The translations under genes and the position numbers were made by a program. This document shows positions 10,146 to 19,535 of a DNA stretch of 64,000 nucleotides, piece by piece. The stretch is from positions 1,054,001 through 1,118,000 of the forward strand of contig CAVSES010000002.1 in NCBI GenBank assembly GCA_963727045.1, read 5' to 3'. Within the stretch, counting starts at the first letter, position 1; each line of letters begins with the position of its first letter. Origin of the DNA: Bog-1198 sp963727045 (GTDB lineage: Bacteria > Pseudomonadota > Gammaproteobacteria > Steroidobacterales > Steroidobacteraceae). The notes below the pieces were generated by a model, which ran no database searches, was not told the origin of the DNA, and saw nothing but the letters and a program-made list of their open reading frames with translations.

Positions 10146-10577
10146 TTACATGTCCGCGGGAATCATTTGTGGGACGATGTCCAACGCTGTTTCAACGACT
10201 TGCGAGCGCACCCCGTCGACGGCGATGTCCGTCTTCAGGCAATCGGTGACCGCGATGTATTGCACGATGTCCCGAAAATTCAACGGCCGATCGACCGGCC
10301 AGGTTGCGAAGCTCTCTTCCGCGCGGCGCATGAACCTCTGCACGGCGTAAGCAGTGGCCCCGCTGCGCCTTTGTATGACGTGCGCATAGAGTTCCGTATG
10401 GGACGCTTGCGGCAGTTCGGCCTTCACCTGCCGGTAGAGGCTCAGGGATTCGACGCAGATGCGGCGAATTTGCCGCCGCTCACGCATACCTGCCAAAAGA
10501 ATTAATCGGCGCAGCGTGTGCCTCAGCCGGTTGCGGGTCCCGGGCCGTTCGTGACATTGGTCATCGCTGAATTCCAT
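10146..10577 (-). CDS. Hypothetical protein
   Basis: I do not recognise this 143-residue protein. It is Arg-rich near the N-terminus, has no signal peptide or membrane segment, and ends DIVPQMIPADM. The start at 10577 is supported by AAGGA eight bases upstream. It converges with the oligopeptidase gene, with 10 bp between stops. Coding status rests on frame length and the ribosome site. Confidence 0.6.
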   Translation of the reverse strand: MEFSDDQCHERPGTRNRLRHTLRRLILLAGMRERRQIRRICVESLSLYRQVKAELPQASHTELYAHVIQRRSGATAYAVQRFMRRAEESFATWPVDRPLNFRDIVQYIAVTDCLKTDIAVDGVRSQVVETALDIVPQMIPADM

Positions 10578-10760
10578 GAGCTTCCTTGATTATTTTACAT
10601 ATTGCAGATCCGGCCAACCGAGTCGGCCTCCCCCCCGGGGATTGCCCGCACAGCATCGCCCCGCCGTAGAGGCCCCCCATTTGGTGAGTACCAGAAAGGC
10701 CGCCCGCAGGATGCATGCCGGGACACGAATTTTTATTGCGCCACACCCAAGGCGGAGGTC

Positions 10761-10801
10761 AAAAAAAAGCGCCGCGAGCGGGGGAAGCTCAATCGCGGCG
10801 C
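10761..10801 (-). terminator. Rho-independent terminator
   Basis: On the minus strand a perfect 9-bp stem (GGCGC-type arms at 10793-10801 and 10769-10777) with a 15-base loop is followed by eight T residues (10768-10761). It lies 35 bp past the stop of the small gene ending at 10836 and points the same way. Confidence 0.8.
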
Positions 10802-10835
10802 CAAGATCGACCCAAGGGAGGAAAGAAATTGAGCT

Positions 10836-11063
10836 CTAAGGCGCCGGTTCCTCCGTCACTTCGTACCCGACCACATTCAGGGTGGCCGGATCGACGATGG
10901 GAGAACTTCGGCGAAAACAGCTTGCGGCCACCCGGGTGGCGGCTGCCACGCGGGCGTCGATTCCTTCGAGCGCAAACTGGCCGTCACCGCGGCGAACCAA
11001 CAAGGTGGCCTGGTGGCCACCATGAGGAACCAACAAAGCGATGATTTGCGATTGCATGCGCAT
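10836..11063 (-). CDS. Small hypothetical protein
   Basis: A 75-residue protein of unknown function without membrane segments. Its middle part (ATLLVRRGDGQFALEG) suggests a small beta-rich fold. The reading frame is supported by the strong terminator just past its stop. Start at 11063 or at the in-frame ATG at 11057; both have only a weak ribosome site. It stands alone between intergenic regions of about 150-260 bp. Confidence 0.5.
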   Translation of the reverse strand: MRMQSQIIALLVPHGGHQATLLVRRGDGQFALEGIDARVAAATRVAASCFRRSSPIVDPATLNVVGYEVTEEPAP

Positions 11064-11256
11064 CCTACCGGGGCTTTTAGAGCTCACCCATGCATCGAGC
11101 AAGCAACGTGCCAGCCGATGAGGCCAATTAATTCAGTTAGTTACGAATGGAACGGATGCGCGACAGCTGACAAGAATTGTCACCTGTGACGCGAGAGTGC
11201 CAGGTGCCTCGCCCATAGGACGGGTTCGAAGCGTGGCGCAGTTCTCGGGCGTTCTT

Positions 11257-12018
11257 TCAGTGATGCCCCGGACGGATGACCACGCAGGCCTGGGACTTGG
11301 CCATCAACGTCTTACAGACAGCGCGCGCGCGCTTCTCGGTGAGTCCCGACGCCTGCAAACGGTAGAGAGTGCCGGAAGCCGTTTTCTTCGGCGAGACCGT
11401 CGGCGAAAGTCCGCCCAGGAGCTTCGGATATTCCTTCTCCAAGTGCTCCCAGCGCTCGTTGGCGGCGGACGAACTGGATTTGAATGCGCCCAGCTGTATG
11501 CCGTACGAGCCCGACGGTTCGGTGGCTTTCGAGGCCTTGGCCGGGACCGCGGCAGGCGGCGCCTTCGGTGCGGCCACCGGCGGGACGGGCCCGGAAGCGG
11601 CCCCCGGCGAAGCGCCCGCTGCAGCGTCGCCGGCGGTGTTGGGCGTATTCGGGTTTTCAGCGCCCGCGGGCGTTGCGTTCGACGGAGCCTGGGCCAGGGT
11701 GAAATTCTCTACGCGAATGCGCGCCTCCTCCGTCCATTTGCCCTCCGGATGCTGCTTGAGGAACGCCTGGTAGGCTTCCTGCGTATCCGCGTCGCGGGCC
11801 TTCTGCCAATCGTGCTCCTCGTAGAGCTCCTTCACGCGCGCTTGCGCCTGTGCGGTGAATTCGCCGTTCGGATATTTCTTCAGAAATTGCTCATAGGAAT
11901 CGGTGGTGTTTGCCGCACGGGTTTTTTCCCAGTCGCTCTGTTGGCGGCTGCAGCCGCAGATTCCCAGCGCCAATGCCAGACAAACACCGATGACTGCTCT
12001 GTTCTTGATCATTTTCAC
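11257..12018 (-). CDS. Lipoprotein with C-terminal SPOR domain
   Basis: A 253-residue envelope protein. The signal sequence ends at a likely lipidated Cys23 (ICGCS; position -3 fits, but Cys at -2 is unusual for a lipobox). Two related segments at about 28-60 and 68-105 (DWEKTRAANTTDSYEQFLKK and DWQKARDADTQEAYQAFLKQ) are internal repeats. An Ala/Pro-rich linker follows, then a SPOR domain (about 170-250, GIQLGAFKS) that binds denuded septal peptidoglycan. A role at the division site is inferred from SPOR biology. Confidence 0.85.
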   Translation of the reverse strand: MKMIKNRAVIGVCLALALGICGCSRQQSDWEKTRAANTTDSYEQFLKKYPNGEFTAQAQARVKELYEEHDWQKARDADTQEAYQAFLKQHPEGKWTEEARIRVENFTLAQAPSNATPAGAENPNTPNTAGDAAAGASPGAASGPVPPVAAPKAPPAAVPAKASKATEPSGSYGIQLGAFKSSSSAANERWEHLEKEYPKLLGGLSPTVSPKKTASGTLYRLQASGLTEKRARAVCKTLMAKSQACVVIRPGHH

Positions 12019-12124
12019 ACTCGAGGAGGTTCCGACAACGATACATTCTACTTCGATTCGCCATGTCGCGGCGACGCCAAGCTCGTCACATCATGGCCGG
12101 CCCCGAATAGGGTAATAAGCCCCC

Positions 12125-12523
12125 ATGAGCGAACAAAAACGGCGATTCTTCGAGGGCGGTTCGGCGACTGCCACGTTCATCAGCGCCGATTCCGTGTTCG
12201 TCGGCAACATCCGGGGCGCGGGCCATTTCGTGGTTTCCGGTGAGGTGCACGGCGACGGCGATTTGCAAGGCGGCCTCAATCTCTCCGCCACGGGGAGCTG
12301 GCACGGCTTCATCCACGCTCACCAGGCAATCGTCGCGGGGAAAATCACGGGAGGCCTCAACGTCAAGGACAAGCTCGAAATCGGTTATACCGCGGTGATA
12401 CGCGGCAAGGTGAGCGCCCGTACGATCGCCATAGCGAAGGGTGCCATCGTCGACGGCGAAATCGAAGTCACTTCGGGCGCGCCCGTGCTTGAATTCGAAG
12501 AGAAGCGCGACGGGAAACCATAG
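12125..12523 (+). CDS. Bactofilin family protein
   Basis: A 132-residue polymer-forming cytoskeletal protein. Residues about 17-115 form the repetitive beta-helix typical of bactofilins, with short repeats such as SADSVFVGNIRGAGHFVVSG. Short unordered termini flank it. Bactofilins form nucleotide-independent filaments at the inner membrane that place cell-wall or other proteins. Divergent from the SPOR lipoprotein gene; a shared envelope role is only suggested by that proximity. Confidence 0.88.
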   Translation: MSEQKRRFFEGGSATATFISADSVFVGNIRGAGHFVVSGEVHGDGDLQGGLNLSATGSWHGFIHAHQAIVAGKITGGLNVKDKLEIGYTAVIRGKVSARTIAIAKGAIVDGEIEVTSGAPVLEFEEKRDGKP

Positions 12524-12621
12524 CTCATTCGCGGCTGTTCGCGATTGGCGACAGACACGCAAGAGTGGTTTGTTCTAGTGTATTCCCGCATCCTAGCGCT
12601 ATTTCGCCCATTCTCAAGGCA

Positions 12622-13803
12622 ATGAAACAATACGATGTAGTCATCGTCGGCGGCGGCATTCACGGAGCTGGGGTATTGCAGGCGGCTGCAGCCGCGGGTC
12701 ACAGCGCCTTGCTCATCGAACGGCGGGGCCTCGCGAGCGGCACCTCCAGCAGGTCGAGCAAACTGATCCACGGCGGTTTGCGATATCTGGAATCCGGCCA
12801 GTTTGCACTGGTTCGCGAGAGCCTGCGCGAGCGAGCGATACACCTAAAGATTGCCCCGCAGCTGGTCGAGCTCAAGCCTTTCTACATTCCCGTCTATCGC
12901 GACACGCGGCGCCGGCCCTGGCAGCTCAAGATCGGTCTGTGGGTGTATGCACTGCTCGGAGGCTTCGATGCAAGCAGCCGCTTCGCAAGCGTGCCGAAGG
13001 AGGAATGGTCCACGCTCGACGGACTTGAGACCCGGGGCCTCGACGCGGTCATTCGCTATTACGACGCGCAAACGGATGATGCGCTGTTGACGCGCGCGGT
13101 CGTAGAGTCGGCGTTGTCTCTGGGCGCGGAACTCGCGATGCCCGCGAGCTTCACCGGCGCCGCCCTCACCGATGACGGAGTCACCGTGACTTACAGCCAA
13201 GGCGCCGCGGCCGTGCAATGTTCGGCCCGCGTGCTGGTCAACGCGGCCGGACCCTGGGCGCCGCGCGTCGCCGGGTCCGTTGAACCCGCCATTCCCATTC
13301 CGGGCGTGGACCTGGTTCAGGGTACGCATATCGTCCTGCCGTTCAAGGTGACCGCAGGCATCTACTATGTTGAGAGCCCCGCGGATGGGCGCGCCGTATT
13401 CGTGATGCCGTGGAATGGCGGCACGTTGATAGGCACCACCGAAACTCCCTACCGCGGGGATCCCGACATGGTGCAGCCGCTGCCCGAAGAGGAAGAGTAC
13501 CTGCTCGCCGTTGCGCGCCATTACTTCCCGGCACTGAAGGACTTGACGCGCGAGCGCATCACGCAGCGTTTCGCCGGGCTGCGCGTGCTGCCCGCCGCGA
13601 GCGAGGCGGCGTTCGACCGGTCGCGGGAAACAATATTCAGCACCGACCGCGAGTCCAAGCCGCGCGTGCTTGGCATCTACGGCGGCAAGCTCACCGGCTG
13701 GCGCGCCTCGGCCGCCCACGTCATGGCGCGCATCGGCGCTTCACTGCCGGACCGCCCGAGGCGGGCCGGGACGGACGAATTGATTTTGAGGAGACCCGCA
13801 TGA
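12622..13803 (+). CDS. FAD-dependent oxidoreductase, glycerol-3-phosphate dehydrogenase-like
   Basis: DAO-fold flavoenzyme of 393 residues. It has the FAD motif VVIVGGGIHGAG at 5-16 and the GlpD hallmark SSRSSKLIHGGLRYLE at about 42-57. It resembles GlpD but is about 110 residues shorter and lacks the usual C-terminal helical domain, so substrate identity is uncertain. The start at 12622 is the ATG directly before the FAD strand; the frame is open further upstream without a ribosome site. The last codons overlap the next gene (ATGA). Confidence 0.82.
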   Translation: MKQYDVVIVGGGIHGAGVLQAAAAAGHSALLIERRGLASGTSSRSSKLIHGGLRYLESGQFALVRESLRERAIHLKIAPQLVELKPFYIPVYRDTRRRPWQLKIGLWVYALLGGFDASSRFASVPKEEWSTLDGLETRGLDAVIRYYDAQTDDALLTRAVVESALSLGAELAMPASFTGAALTDDGVTVTYSQGAAAVQCSARVLVNAAGPWAPRVAGSVEPAIPIPGVDLVQGTHIVLPFKVTAGIYYVESPADGRAVFVMPWNGGTLIGTTETPYRGDPDMVQPLPEEEEYLLAVARHYFPALKDLTRERITQRFAGLRVLPAASEAAFDRSRETIFSTDRESKPRVLGIYGGKLTGWRASAAHVMARIGASLPDRPRRAGTDELILRRPA

Positions 13804-14606
13804 ACAAGACTGGAATGACGGTGCTGCCCCTTGCGCTGTTCGCGATGCTGGCGCACGCCGACGACTACTTGAGCCCCACCAATGAGCGCGTCCGCCTGTC
13901 CTTGGGCGTCATGCACGTGTCGTCGGCGACCGATATTCGATTGGACAGCAGCCAGGGTGTACCGGGCACGCCGATCAATGCCGAAAGCATATTCGGCCTC
14001 GACAGTTCCGACTTCGAGCCCAAATTCCAGGCCATGGTGCGCGTCGGCGAACGGCACCGGTTGCGCTTCGACTATTTCACTTTGGACCGGACCGGCAATG
14101 CGACACTCACGGCCCCGGTCGTATTTCGTGATGTGGTCCTGCAGACCGGTGACCCCGTGGCGAGCACCTTGAGCATGCGCACGCTCGGCATCAACTACGA
14201 ATACTCGTTCGTGCATCGCGAGAGATTCGAACTCGCCGCGACCCTCGGCATCAACGACACGGACATATCGGCCCGTGCGCGCGTGGCCACGCAAACCAGG
14301 CACGTGGATCAGCGGGAGGATCAGGCGGGGCCATTCCCCACCATCGGTCTGGACTCGACCTACGTCTTGAGCAAGCGATTCTACTTCGACGCACGCGTCC
14401 AGTACTTGAAGGCGGCCGTCGATCATCTGACCGGGACGCTCGAATTTTATGAAGTCGACGCCCTGTACCGCCTTCGTCCGAACATATCGTTCGCACTCGG
14501 CTACACGGCGGCGAAGGCGAACATCGTGTCGCGACAGACGAAGAATTCCGGAACCTTCGATTTTGATTCCAAGGGTCCGGAGTTCTTCGTGAGAATCGCG
14601 TTCTAA
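13800..14606 (+). CDS. Outer-membrane beta-barrel protein
   Basis: 268 residues with a signal peptide (about 1-20, cut after AHA) and alternating amphipathic strands. The C-terminal residue is Phe, as recognised by the BAM machinery. Strand motifs include RLRFDYFTLDRTG and FELAATLGINDTDISA. It is closest to OmpW or OprF-type small barrels, with no defined substrate. The ATG overlaps the stop of the FAD oxidoreductase gene, so the pair is translationally coupled. GAGGAG stands ahead of the start. Confidence 0.75.
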   Translation: MNKTGMTVLPLALFAMLAHADDYLSPTNERVRLSLGVMHVSSATDIRLDSSQGVPGTPINAESIFGLDSSDFEPKFQAMVRVGERHRLRFDYFTLDRTGNATLTAPVVFRDVVLQTGDPVASTLSMRTLGINYEYSFVHRERFELAATLGINDTDISARARVATQTRHVDQREDQAGPFPTIGLDSTYVLSKRFYFDARVQYLKAAVDHLTGTLEFYEVDALYRLRPNISFALGYTAAKANIVSRQTKNSGTFDFDSKGPEFFVRIAF

Positions 14607-14627
14607 GGAATCGCGCGCCGCGCAGGA

Positions 14628-15971
14628 TCATTGGTCCGAACTGGCCTCCGCCGCGAATTCGACCCGGTTGTTGGCGGCGGCGGCGCGGTTCCATTCGCCC
14701 GCGGTGAGAGAGTCGACGCGCGCGGGATAAGGGGTGCTCGGCCGCGCACTGCCGGCATTCTCGATGGCGACGGTGATGGCACCTGCGGTGCGCTGGCGCA
14801 CGCCGGCGATCAGATTGGCGAAGGCCAGCGATTGCCGCTGCTGGCCCGACAGGGATTCTTCGAACGGATTGCCGACCACATCGCACTTGCTGGCCGGGAG
14901 ATTCGAGCCGGCCGGCGTGAATCCATCCGTGGCGTTGCCGCTGAGGCAATAAAGACCCGACAAGCTCGTGATCTTCACGACCCCGTGAAATCCCGCTGCC
15001 TCGAGTTTTGCCAGCATTTCCTTGAGAGCGTCGAGACGGCCGCGATCGAACGGGATCTCCCCGTAAGGCACGGGCTCGACCCGCGAAGCGATGGCCGCCG
15101 TTCCGCCTGCGGCTGCTCCCGTTCCGTTGGGCGGGGCCGCCAACGCGGCGGTGAGATCCTTGACCGCCGCGGAAAGGTCGAGGCGCGCACGTTGCAATTC
15201 GGCGTTGGCCGACGTCAGCCCGGCGACCTCGGCTCGTGATTTCGCCAGATCCTCGCGCGCATGCAGCCACAGCGCCGCGAACACCGCCGCCGTGAGGCAC
15301 GCGGCAGCCAGCCCCGCAGCCCATGCCCACTTCGGTCTGGCCGGGCGCGCCGGTGCCGGCGGGAACTCCAGAGTCGGGGCGGGCATCGAGTCGCGCAGGT
15401 CGGTCACGATCCGCGACGCGAAACTGTCGAGGCTTGCGACGATGAACCGCCGCACGTCGACCGCCTGATCCTTCACCGCCGATTCGACGCGACGGCCCCA
15501 ATCGACGCCCTCGCCGGGGCCGGCGGCCGCCCGCTCGACCGGCTCGCCGTCCTTGAGCTCCACCGGAGCCAGAACGGGTTCGGTCATGTCGCGGCGGTCC
15601 GGCAATAAATGTAATTCGTACAATACCTTCGATACATCGACGGGCCGGACCTGTTTCGGCAACACGCCCATTGCACCGAGCGCGCGAGCCTGGCCGACAT
15701 AGAGCTCCCCCTCCTGCGAGGTGTACATCATGATGGGGATCATGGCGGTCTGCGGGTTGCCCTTGATTGCCTGCACCGCCTGCAGTCCGTCCATGCCCGG
15801 CATCAGGTGGTCCATGAAAATCGCGTCCGGGCGATAGCTCTTCAGGTATTCAATGGCTTGCTCGGCGGATTCCGCCAGGTCGACTTCGATGTCGTACTTC
15901 TCGAGCATGCGGCTCAAGATGACGCGGGCCGACTTGGAGTCGTCGACGACTAATGCGCGTTTTCGGGCCAT
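14628..15971 (-). CDS. Receiver-domain protein with a transmembrane helix and extracytoplasmic C-terminal domain
   Basis: 447 residues with an unusual order. A complete CheY-like receiver (1-125) carries D10, D11, phospho-acceptor D54, T84 and K106. A linker leads to one hydrophobic helix at about 215-237, then a coiled coil (about 240-275) and a Cys-containing C-terminal domain with an OmpA-like feel (about 290-447). The start at 15971 is the ATG directly before the receiver. No kinase or DNA-binding domain is present and no partner kinase is encoded nearby. Converges with the barrel gene. Confidence 0.75.
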   Translation of the reverse strand: MARKRALVVDDSKSARVILSRMLEKYDIEVDLAESAEQAIEYLKSYRPDAIFMDHLMPGMDGLQAVQAIKGNPQTAMIPIMMYTSQEGELYVGQARALGAMGVLPKQVRPVDVSKVLYELHLLPDRRDMTEPVLAPVELKDGEPVERAAAGPGEGVDWGRRVESAVKDQAVDVRRFIVASLDSFASRIVTDLRDSMPAPTLEFPPAPARPARPKWAWAAGLAAACLTAAVFAALWLHAREDLAKSRAEVAGLTSANAELQRARLDLSAAVKDLTAALAAPPNGTGAAAGGTAAIASRVEPVPYGEIPFDRGRLDALKEMLAKLEAAGFHGVVKITSLSGLYCLSGNATDGFTPAGSNLPASKCDVVGNPFEESLSGQQRQSLAFANLIAGVRQRTAGAITVAIENAGSARPSTPYPARVDSLTAGEWNRAAAANNRVEFAAEASSDQ

Positions 15972-16127
15972 GCGGATAGTGTATCGCAGTCCTGTCGCTG
16001 TCCGATTCCGCCTTGATCGATGTCGCACAACGCGGACAGACCCGCGACGGCGCGTTCCCTACGCCGCCGCAAATCCTCGGCCGGGCGCCGCCCGGCATGG
16101 GAAATCATCGCGTTCGTCCGGCGAACC

Positions 16128-16343
16128 TTAAGGGGCGGGCTCGGCGCTCTGCGATTCTTTGTTCTGCGCAATCCACGTCAATGCGGATTCGACGTCGGCC
16201 AGCTCGCTGGCTGTAAATCCTTCAATTCTGACGCCGGTCGCCTCGGCTTTCTTCTTGGCGAGTTCGGCGGCGGCGACCGAGTGCACCCACTTCAGACCGC
16301 GGCGCACCTTGGCCGTAAACTTTTGCTGCTTCTCTTCGGTCAT
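16128..16343 (-). CDS. Small conserved-looking hypothetical protein
   Basis: 71 residues, Lys/Ala-rich, with a strong ribosome site (AAGGAGAGG) just ahead of ATG at 16343. The sequence predicts helices, with a conserved-looking segment VRIEGFTASELADVESAL. No membrane helix or signal is present. It follows the M28 peptidase gene's end by position but reads in the same direction, 57 bp downstream. Function unknown. Confidence 0.6.
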   Translation of the reverse strand: MTEEKQQKFTAKVRRGLKWVHSVAAAELAKKKAEATGVRIEGFTASELADVESALTWIAQNKESQSAEPAP

Positions 16344-16400
16344 ATGTCCTCTCCTTAAATTTGCCCGGACTTGAACCAGTCAAGATACACGACTAAGGCA

Positions 16401-18731
16401 TCATTGAGGAACCTTAAGATCGGGCTGTGCAACCGAGATCGCGCGGTCCAATCGCGCACTGTAGGCGTTGAGCACACGCGAGACCACCCCTATATACCGA
16501 TTGGCTTCCTCCCAACGGTGCTCCTCGATCGCCTCGCGAATGCCCGGAAGGGTTTTGACGCCGTATCCCGTATGAGAGCCCGGCGCGTAGATCATGTGCT
16601 GATACCACTCGCGGCCGGGCAGACCGCGCGGATCGGTCAGCGATTCCTCGAGATCCGTCAGTGTCGCATTCAGCCGCTGCTGCGCCGCATTCGCGCTCGA
16701 GTCATCGAGGGCTCCCAAGCGCGCGTATTCCTTGTCGAATGCCTTCGCGCTCTGCGCGAGCTTAGCGATTGCGTTGTCGAGTTCCGCGAAGTTGAGGTAC
16801 GGGACCTCCGCGGGGCGCGTGGGCGCGGCGCGCGGCCTCGAGGGATCGGAGAGCAGCGCATACGCATCCTCGTCCAGCAATTTCGTCAATTCGAGCGACT
16901 TCGTCCGCATGCCGTCCGCGAGCTTGTGCAGCTCGTCGTCGTATGCGGCGATCGAGGCTGCAAAATCGCCTTCCCGCGCCGGCAACAATTGCGCCTGCGA
17001 AGCGCGCAGCATCATGCGGCCTGCGACCTTCGCGAGCGCCACGCCGTATTCGAAGGATGGATCGACGAAGCGGCGGAAATGATCGAACGAATCGTACGCG
17101 GAATGATAGACGCCGTAGTCGGCTTCGCCCTCGAACCCTACGTCCAGGGAATTCACCCCCAAATGCTGCAGGAACGGCGTGAAGTCGGAACCAGAGCCGA
17201 GCGCGCCCAGCTGAATGTCGGCGCTCGAATTGGCGCGGGCACCTGAATCGTAGCTGGCGACGTGTTCCTTCGCGAGGGCCCGCGCAAGAACGCTCACCGG
17301 GGTTTCGGGATCCTTGACATCGCGCGCCGCTTCGCTCGCGAAGTGCTGCAAGCCATGACTGCCGCTCACGCCGAGGTAGCCCCTGCCATTCGTATCTGAA
17401 TTGATATAGAGCGCCGCCTTGGCCTTCAGTTCGGCCGCGTGCGTTTCGGCCCACTCGGTCGAACCCAGGAGGCCGGGCTCTTCGCCGTCCCAGCTGGCAT
17501 AGACCAGCGTTCGACGCGGTCGCCAGCCTTCCTTGAACAATTTACCGATCGCTTTGGCCTCAGCCATGAGCGCCACTTGACCCGCCAACGGGTCGGTTGC
17601 GCCGAAAACCCAGCCGTCGTGGTGGTTCCCCCGGACGATCCACCGGTCGGGCTCCTGAGCGCCGCGAATCGTCGCAATGACGTCGTACAACGTCTTCTGA
17701 TTCCAATCCGAGAGCACCTTCAAATGCACTTTCGCGGGCCCCGGGCCCACGTGGTAGGTGATCGGCAGTCCGCCGCGCCAACCGGCGGGCGCGACGCGCC
17801 CACCGAGCGCGGCGAGCAACGGTTCGGCTGCCGCATACGAGATGGGCAGCACCGGAATCTTCAATATGGTCTTCGCGTCGCGAATCGCGAGCCGCTTGGC
17901 ATCGGCGGTGGCGCCCACTCCGGGGGTCAATGGGTCGCCGGAGTACAGCACGAGATCCTGCACCGAGCCGCGCTGCACGCCGTCGCGCGGCCGGTATCCG
18001 CCCCTGGGGTACGCATCGCCCGCGCCGTAGCCGTCGTCGTGCGGATCCGAATAAATCAGACACCCCACGGCGCCGTGTTCATACGCGAGCTTCGGTTTGA
18101 GACCCCGCCAGCCGCCGCCGTATCGGGCCAACACGATGCGGCCGTTGACGTTCACCCCCTGCCGCTCGAGCTCCAGGTAGTCGTCCGGCATTCCTTGGTT
18201 GACGTAGACGAGCTCCGCGGTCACGTTGCCGTCGGCGCCGTAGACGTTGTATGCCGGCAATTCATCCTTCGTTTGCGAGGAAGTGGCATCGCCCGAGATC
18301 GCCGGCTCGGTCAGGCGCGCGGCGAAACGAGTCGGCGCGACGAGCTCCACCGACACGTCGCGGGGCGTCGGATACAGCACGGAGAACGTTTCAATGGATG
18401 CATCCCATCCCCATTCGCGAAATTTCTTCAATTGGAATTCCGCATTCGCCCTGTCATGCGCGGAACCGACGTGATTTGGCGCGGAGGACATCTGCTGCAT
18501 CCAGCCGCGCAGGTCTGCAGCCGACAAGTCTGCATCGAAACGCTGTTCGAGCTGCGCCTCGGCGGCGGCGCCGCCCGCGGAGAAGCCCAGTATCTCGACC
18601 GCGCCCGCGGCGGGGGCGGCGGATGTCGCCGCAACGACCGCGAGCCCGAGCATCAAGGCACCGATCACGCCCGCAAGCACGGCGCCGCAGCGGCGCCATG
18701 GCAGGCCTGAGGTATTTGGAGCTGCAATCAT
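16401..18731 (-). CDS. M28 family metallopeptidase, glutamate carboxypeptidase II-like
   Basis: A 776-residue exported zinc peptidase. An N-terminal signal or anchor (about 14-38) is followed by a catalytic domain interrupted by a PA insert and then a transferrin-receptor-like dimerisation domain (about 600-776). The two-zinc site is visible: His in GNHHDGW, bridging Asp in GATDPLAG, the Glu pair in WDGEEPG, Asp in INSDTNG and His in YHSAYDS. The family removes C-terminal or N-terminal residues from peptides; exact specificity is unknown. It sits 15 bp downstream of the ABC permease gene on the same strand. Confidence 0.92.
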   Translation of the reverse strand: MIAAPNTSGLPWRRCGAVLAGVIGALMLGLAVVAATSAAPAAGAVEILGFSAGGAAAEAQLEQRFDADLSAADLRGWMQQMSSAPNHVGSAHDRANAEFQLKKFREWGWDASIETFSVLYPTPRDVSVELVAPTRFAARLTEPAISGDATSSQTKDELPAYNVYGADGNVTAELVYVNQGMPDDYLELERQGVNVNGRIVLARYGGGWRGLKPKLAYEHGAVGCLIYSDPHDDGYGAGDAYPRGGYRPRDGVQRGSVQDLVLYSGDPLTPGVGATADAKRLAIRDAKTILKIPVLPISYAAAEPLLAALGGRVAPAGWRGGLPITYHVGPGPAKVHLKVLSDWNQKTLYDVIATIRGAQEPDRWIVRGNHHDGWVFGATDPLAGQVALMAEAKAIGKLFKEGWRPRRTLVYASWDGEEPGLLGSTEWAETHAAELKAKAALYINSDTNGRGYLGVSGSHGLQHFASEAARDVKDPETPVSVLARALAKEHVASYDSGARANSSADIQLGALGSGSDFTPFLQHLGVNSLDVGFEGEADYGVYHSAYDSFDHFRRFVDPSFEYGVALAKVAGRMMLRASQAQLLPAREGDFAASIAAYDDELHKLADGMRTKSLELTKLLDEDAYALLSDPSRPRAAPTRPAEVPYLNFAELDNAIAKLAQSAKAFDKEYARLGALDDSSANAAQQRLNATLTDLEESLTDPRGLPGREWYQHMIYAPGSHTGYGVKTLPGIREAIEEHRWEEANRYIGVVSRVLNAYSARLDRAISVAQPDLKVPQ

Positions 18732-18746
18732 TGATTCTCCCTGGCG

Positions 18747-19535
18747 TTAATCGCGGATGCCCGTGCCGCGGTTCAAAAGGATGACGGCCAGTGCGAACAT
18801 TCCGACGGCTGCGCCGATCATGATGCCGTAGGCGAGCTTGAGATCAACGTCCGTCGTCCCGAGAAATCCATAGCGAAACGCGCTGACCATGTACAGGATG
18901 GGATTGGCGTGCGATACGATGTGCGCCCACCCCGGCAGCATCGTGATCGAATAGAATACGCCCCCCAGGTACGTGAGCGGCGTGAGCACGAAGGTCGGAA
19001 ACCAGGAGATTTGATCGAAATTCTTGGCGAACAGCGCATTGATGAGTCCGCCGAGCGCAAATACCATGCTGGTGAGCAGCGCCGCGGTGATGACCGCGAA
19101 CACGTGCGCCAGCGCCAAGCGCGTGAAGAAAAGCGACACGATCGTCACGACCGATCCCACCAGCACGCCGCGCAGAACCCCGCCGCCCGCGTATCCCGCC
19201 ACGATCAGCCAATTGGGCAGCGGCGAAACCAGCAGCTCTTCCAGATGCTTGCCGAATTTCGCGCCGAAGAACGAAGACACGACATTGCCGTAGGAATTGG
19301 TGATCACCGTCATCATGATCAGGCCCGGCGCGATGAACTGCATGTAGTCGTAGCCGCCCACCTGACCCACCCGCCGGCCGATCAAGCTGCCGAAAATGAT
19401 GAAGTAGAGTGTGGCCGTGACCGCCGGCGGCACGATCGTCTGGCCCCAGATCCGCACGATGCGGCTGAATTCCCGGATGATGATGGTCTTGAAGCCGATC
19501 CATTCCCTCCCGGCGCGCGAGGCGGGGAGTTTCAT
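18747..19535 (-). CDS. ABC-2 type transporter permease
   Basis: 262 residues with six predicted membrane helices and the ABC-2 signature region in the second half (about 160-215). It resembles YadH-type exporter permeases. Its start codon overlaps the stop of the ATPase gene by four bases (ATGA), and together they make a two-gene exporter. The substrate is unknown. The peptidase gene follows 15 bp downstream. Confidence 0.9.
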   Translation of the reverse strand: MKLPASRAGREWIGFKTIIIREFSRIVRIWGQTIVPPAVTATLYFIIFGSLIGRRVGQVGGYDYMQFIAPGLIMMTVITNSYGNVVSSFFGAKFGKHLEELLVSPLPNWLIVAGYAGGGVLRGVLVGSVVTIVSLFFTRLALAHVFAVITAALLTSMVFALGGLINALFAKNFDQISWFPTFVLTPLTYLGGVFYSITMLPGWAHIVSHANPILYMVSAFRYGFLGTTDVDLKLAYGIMIGAAVGMFALAVILLNRGTGIRD

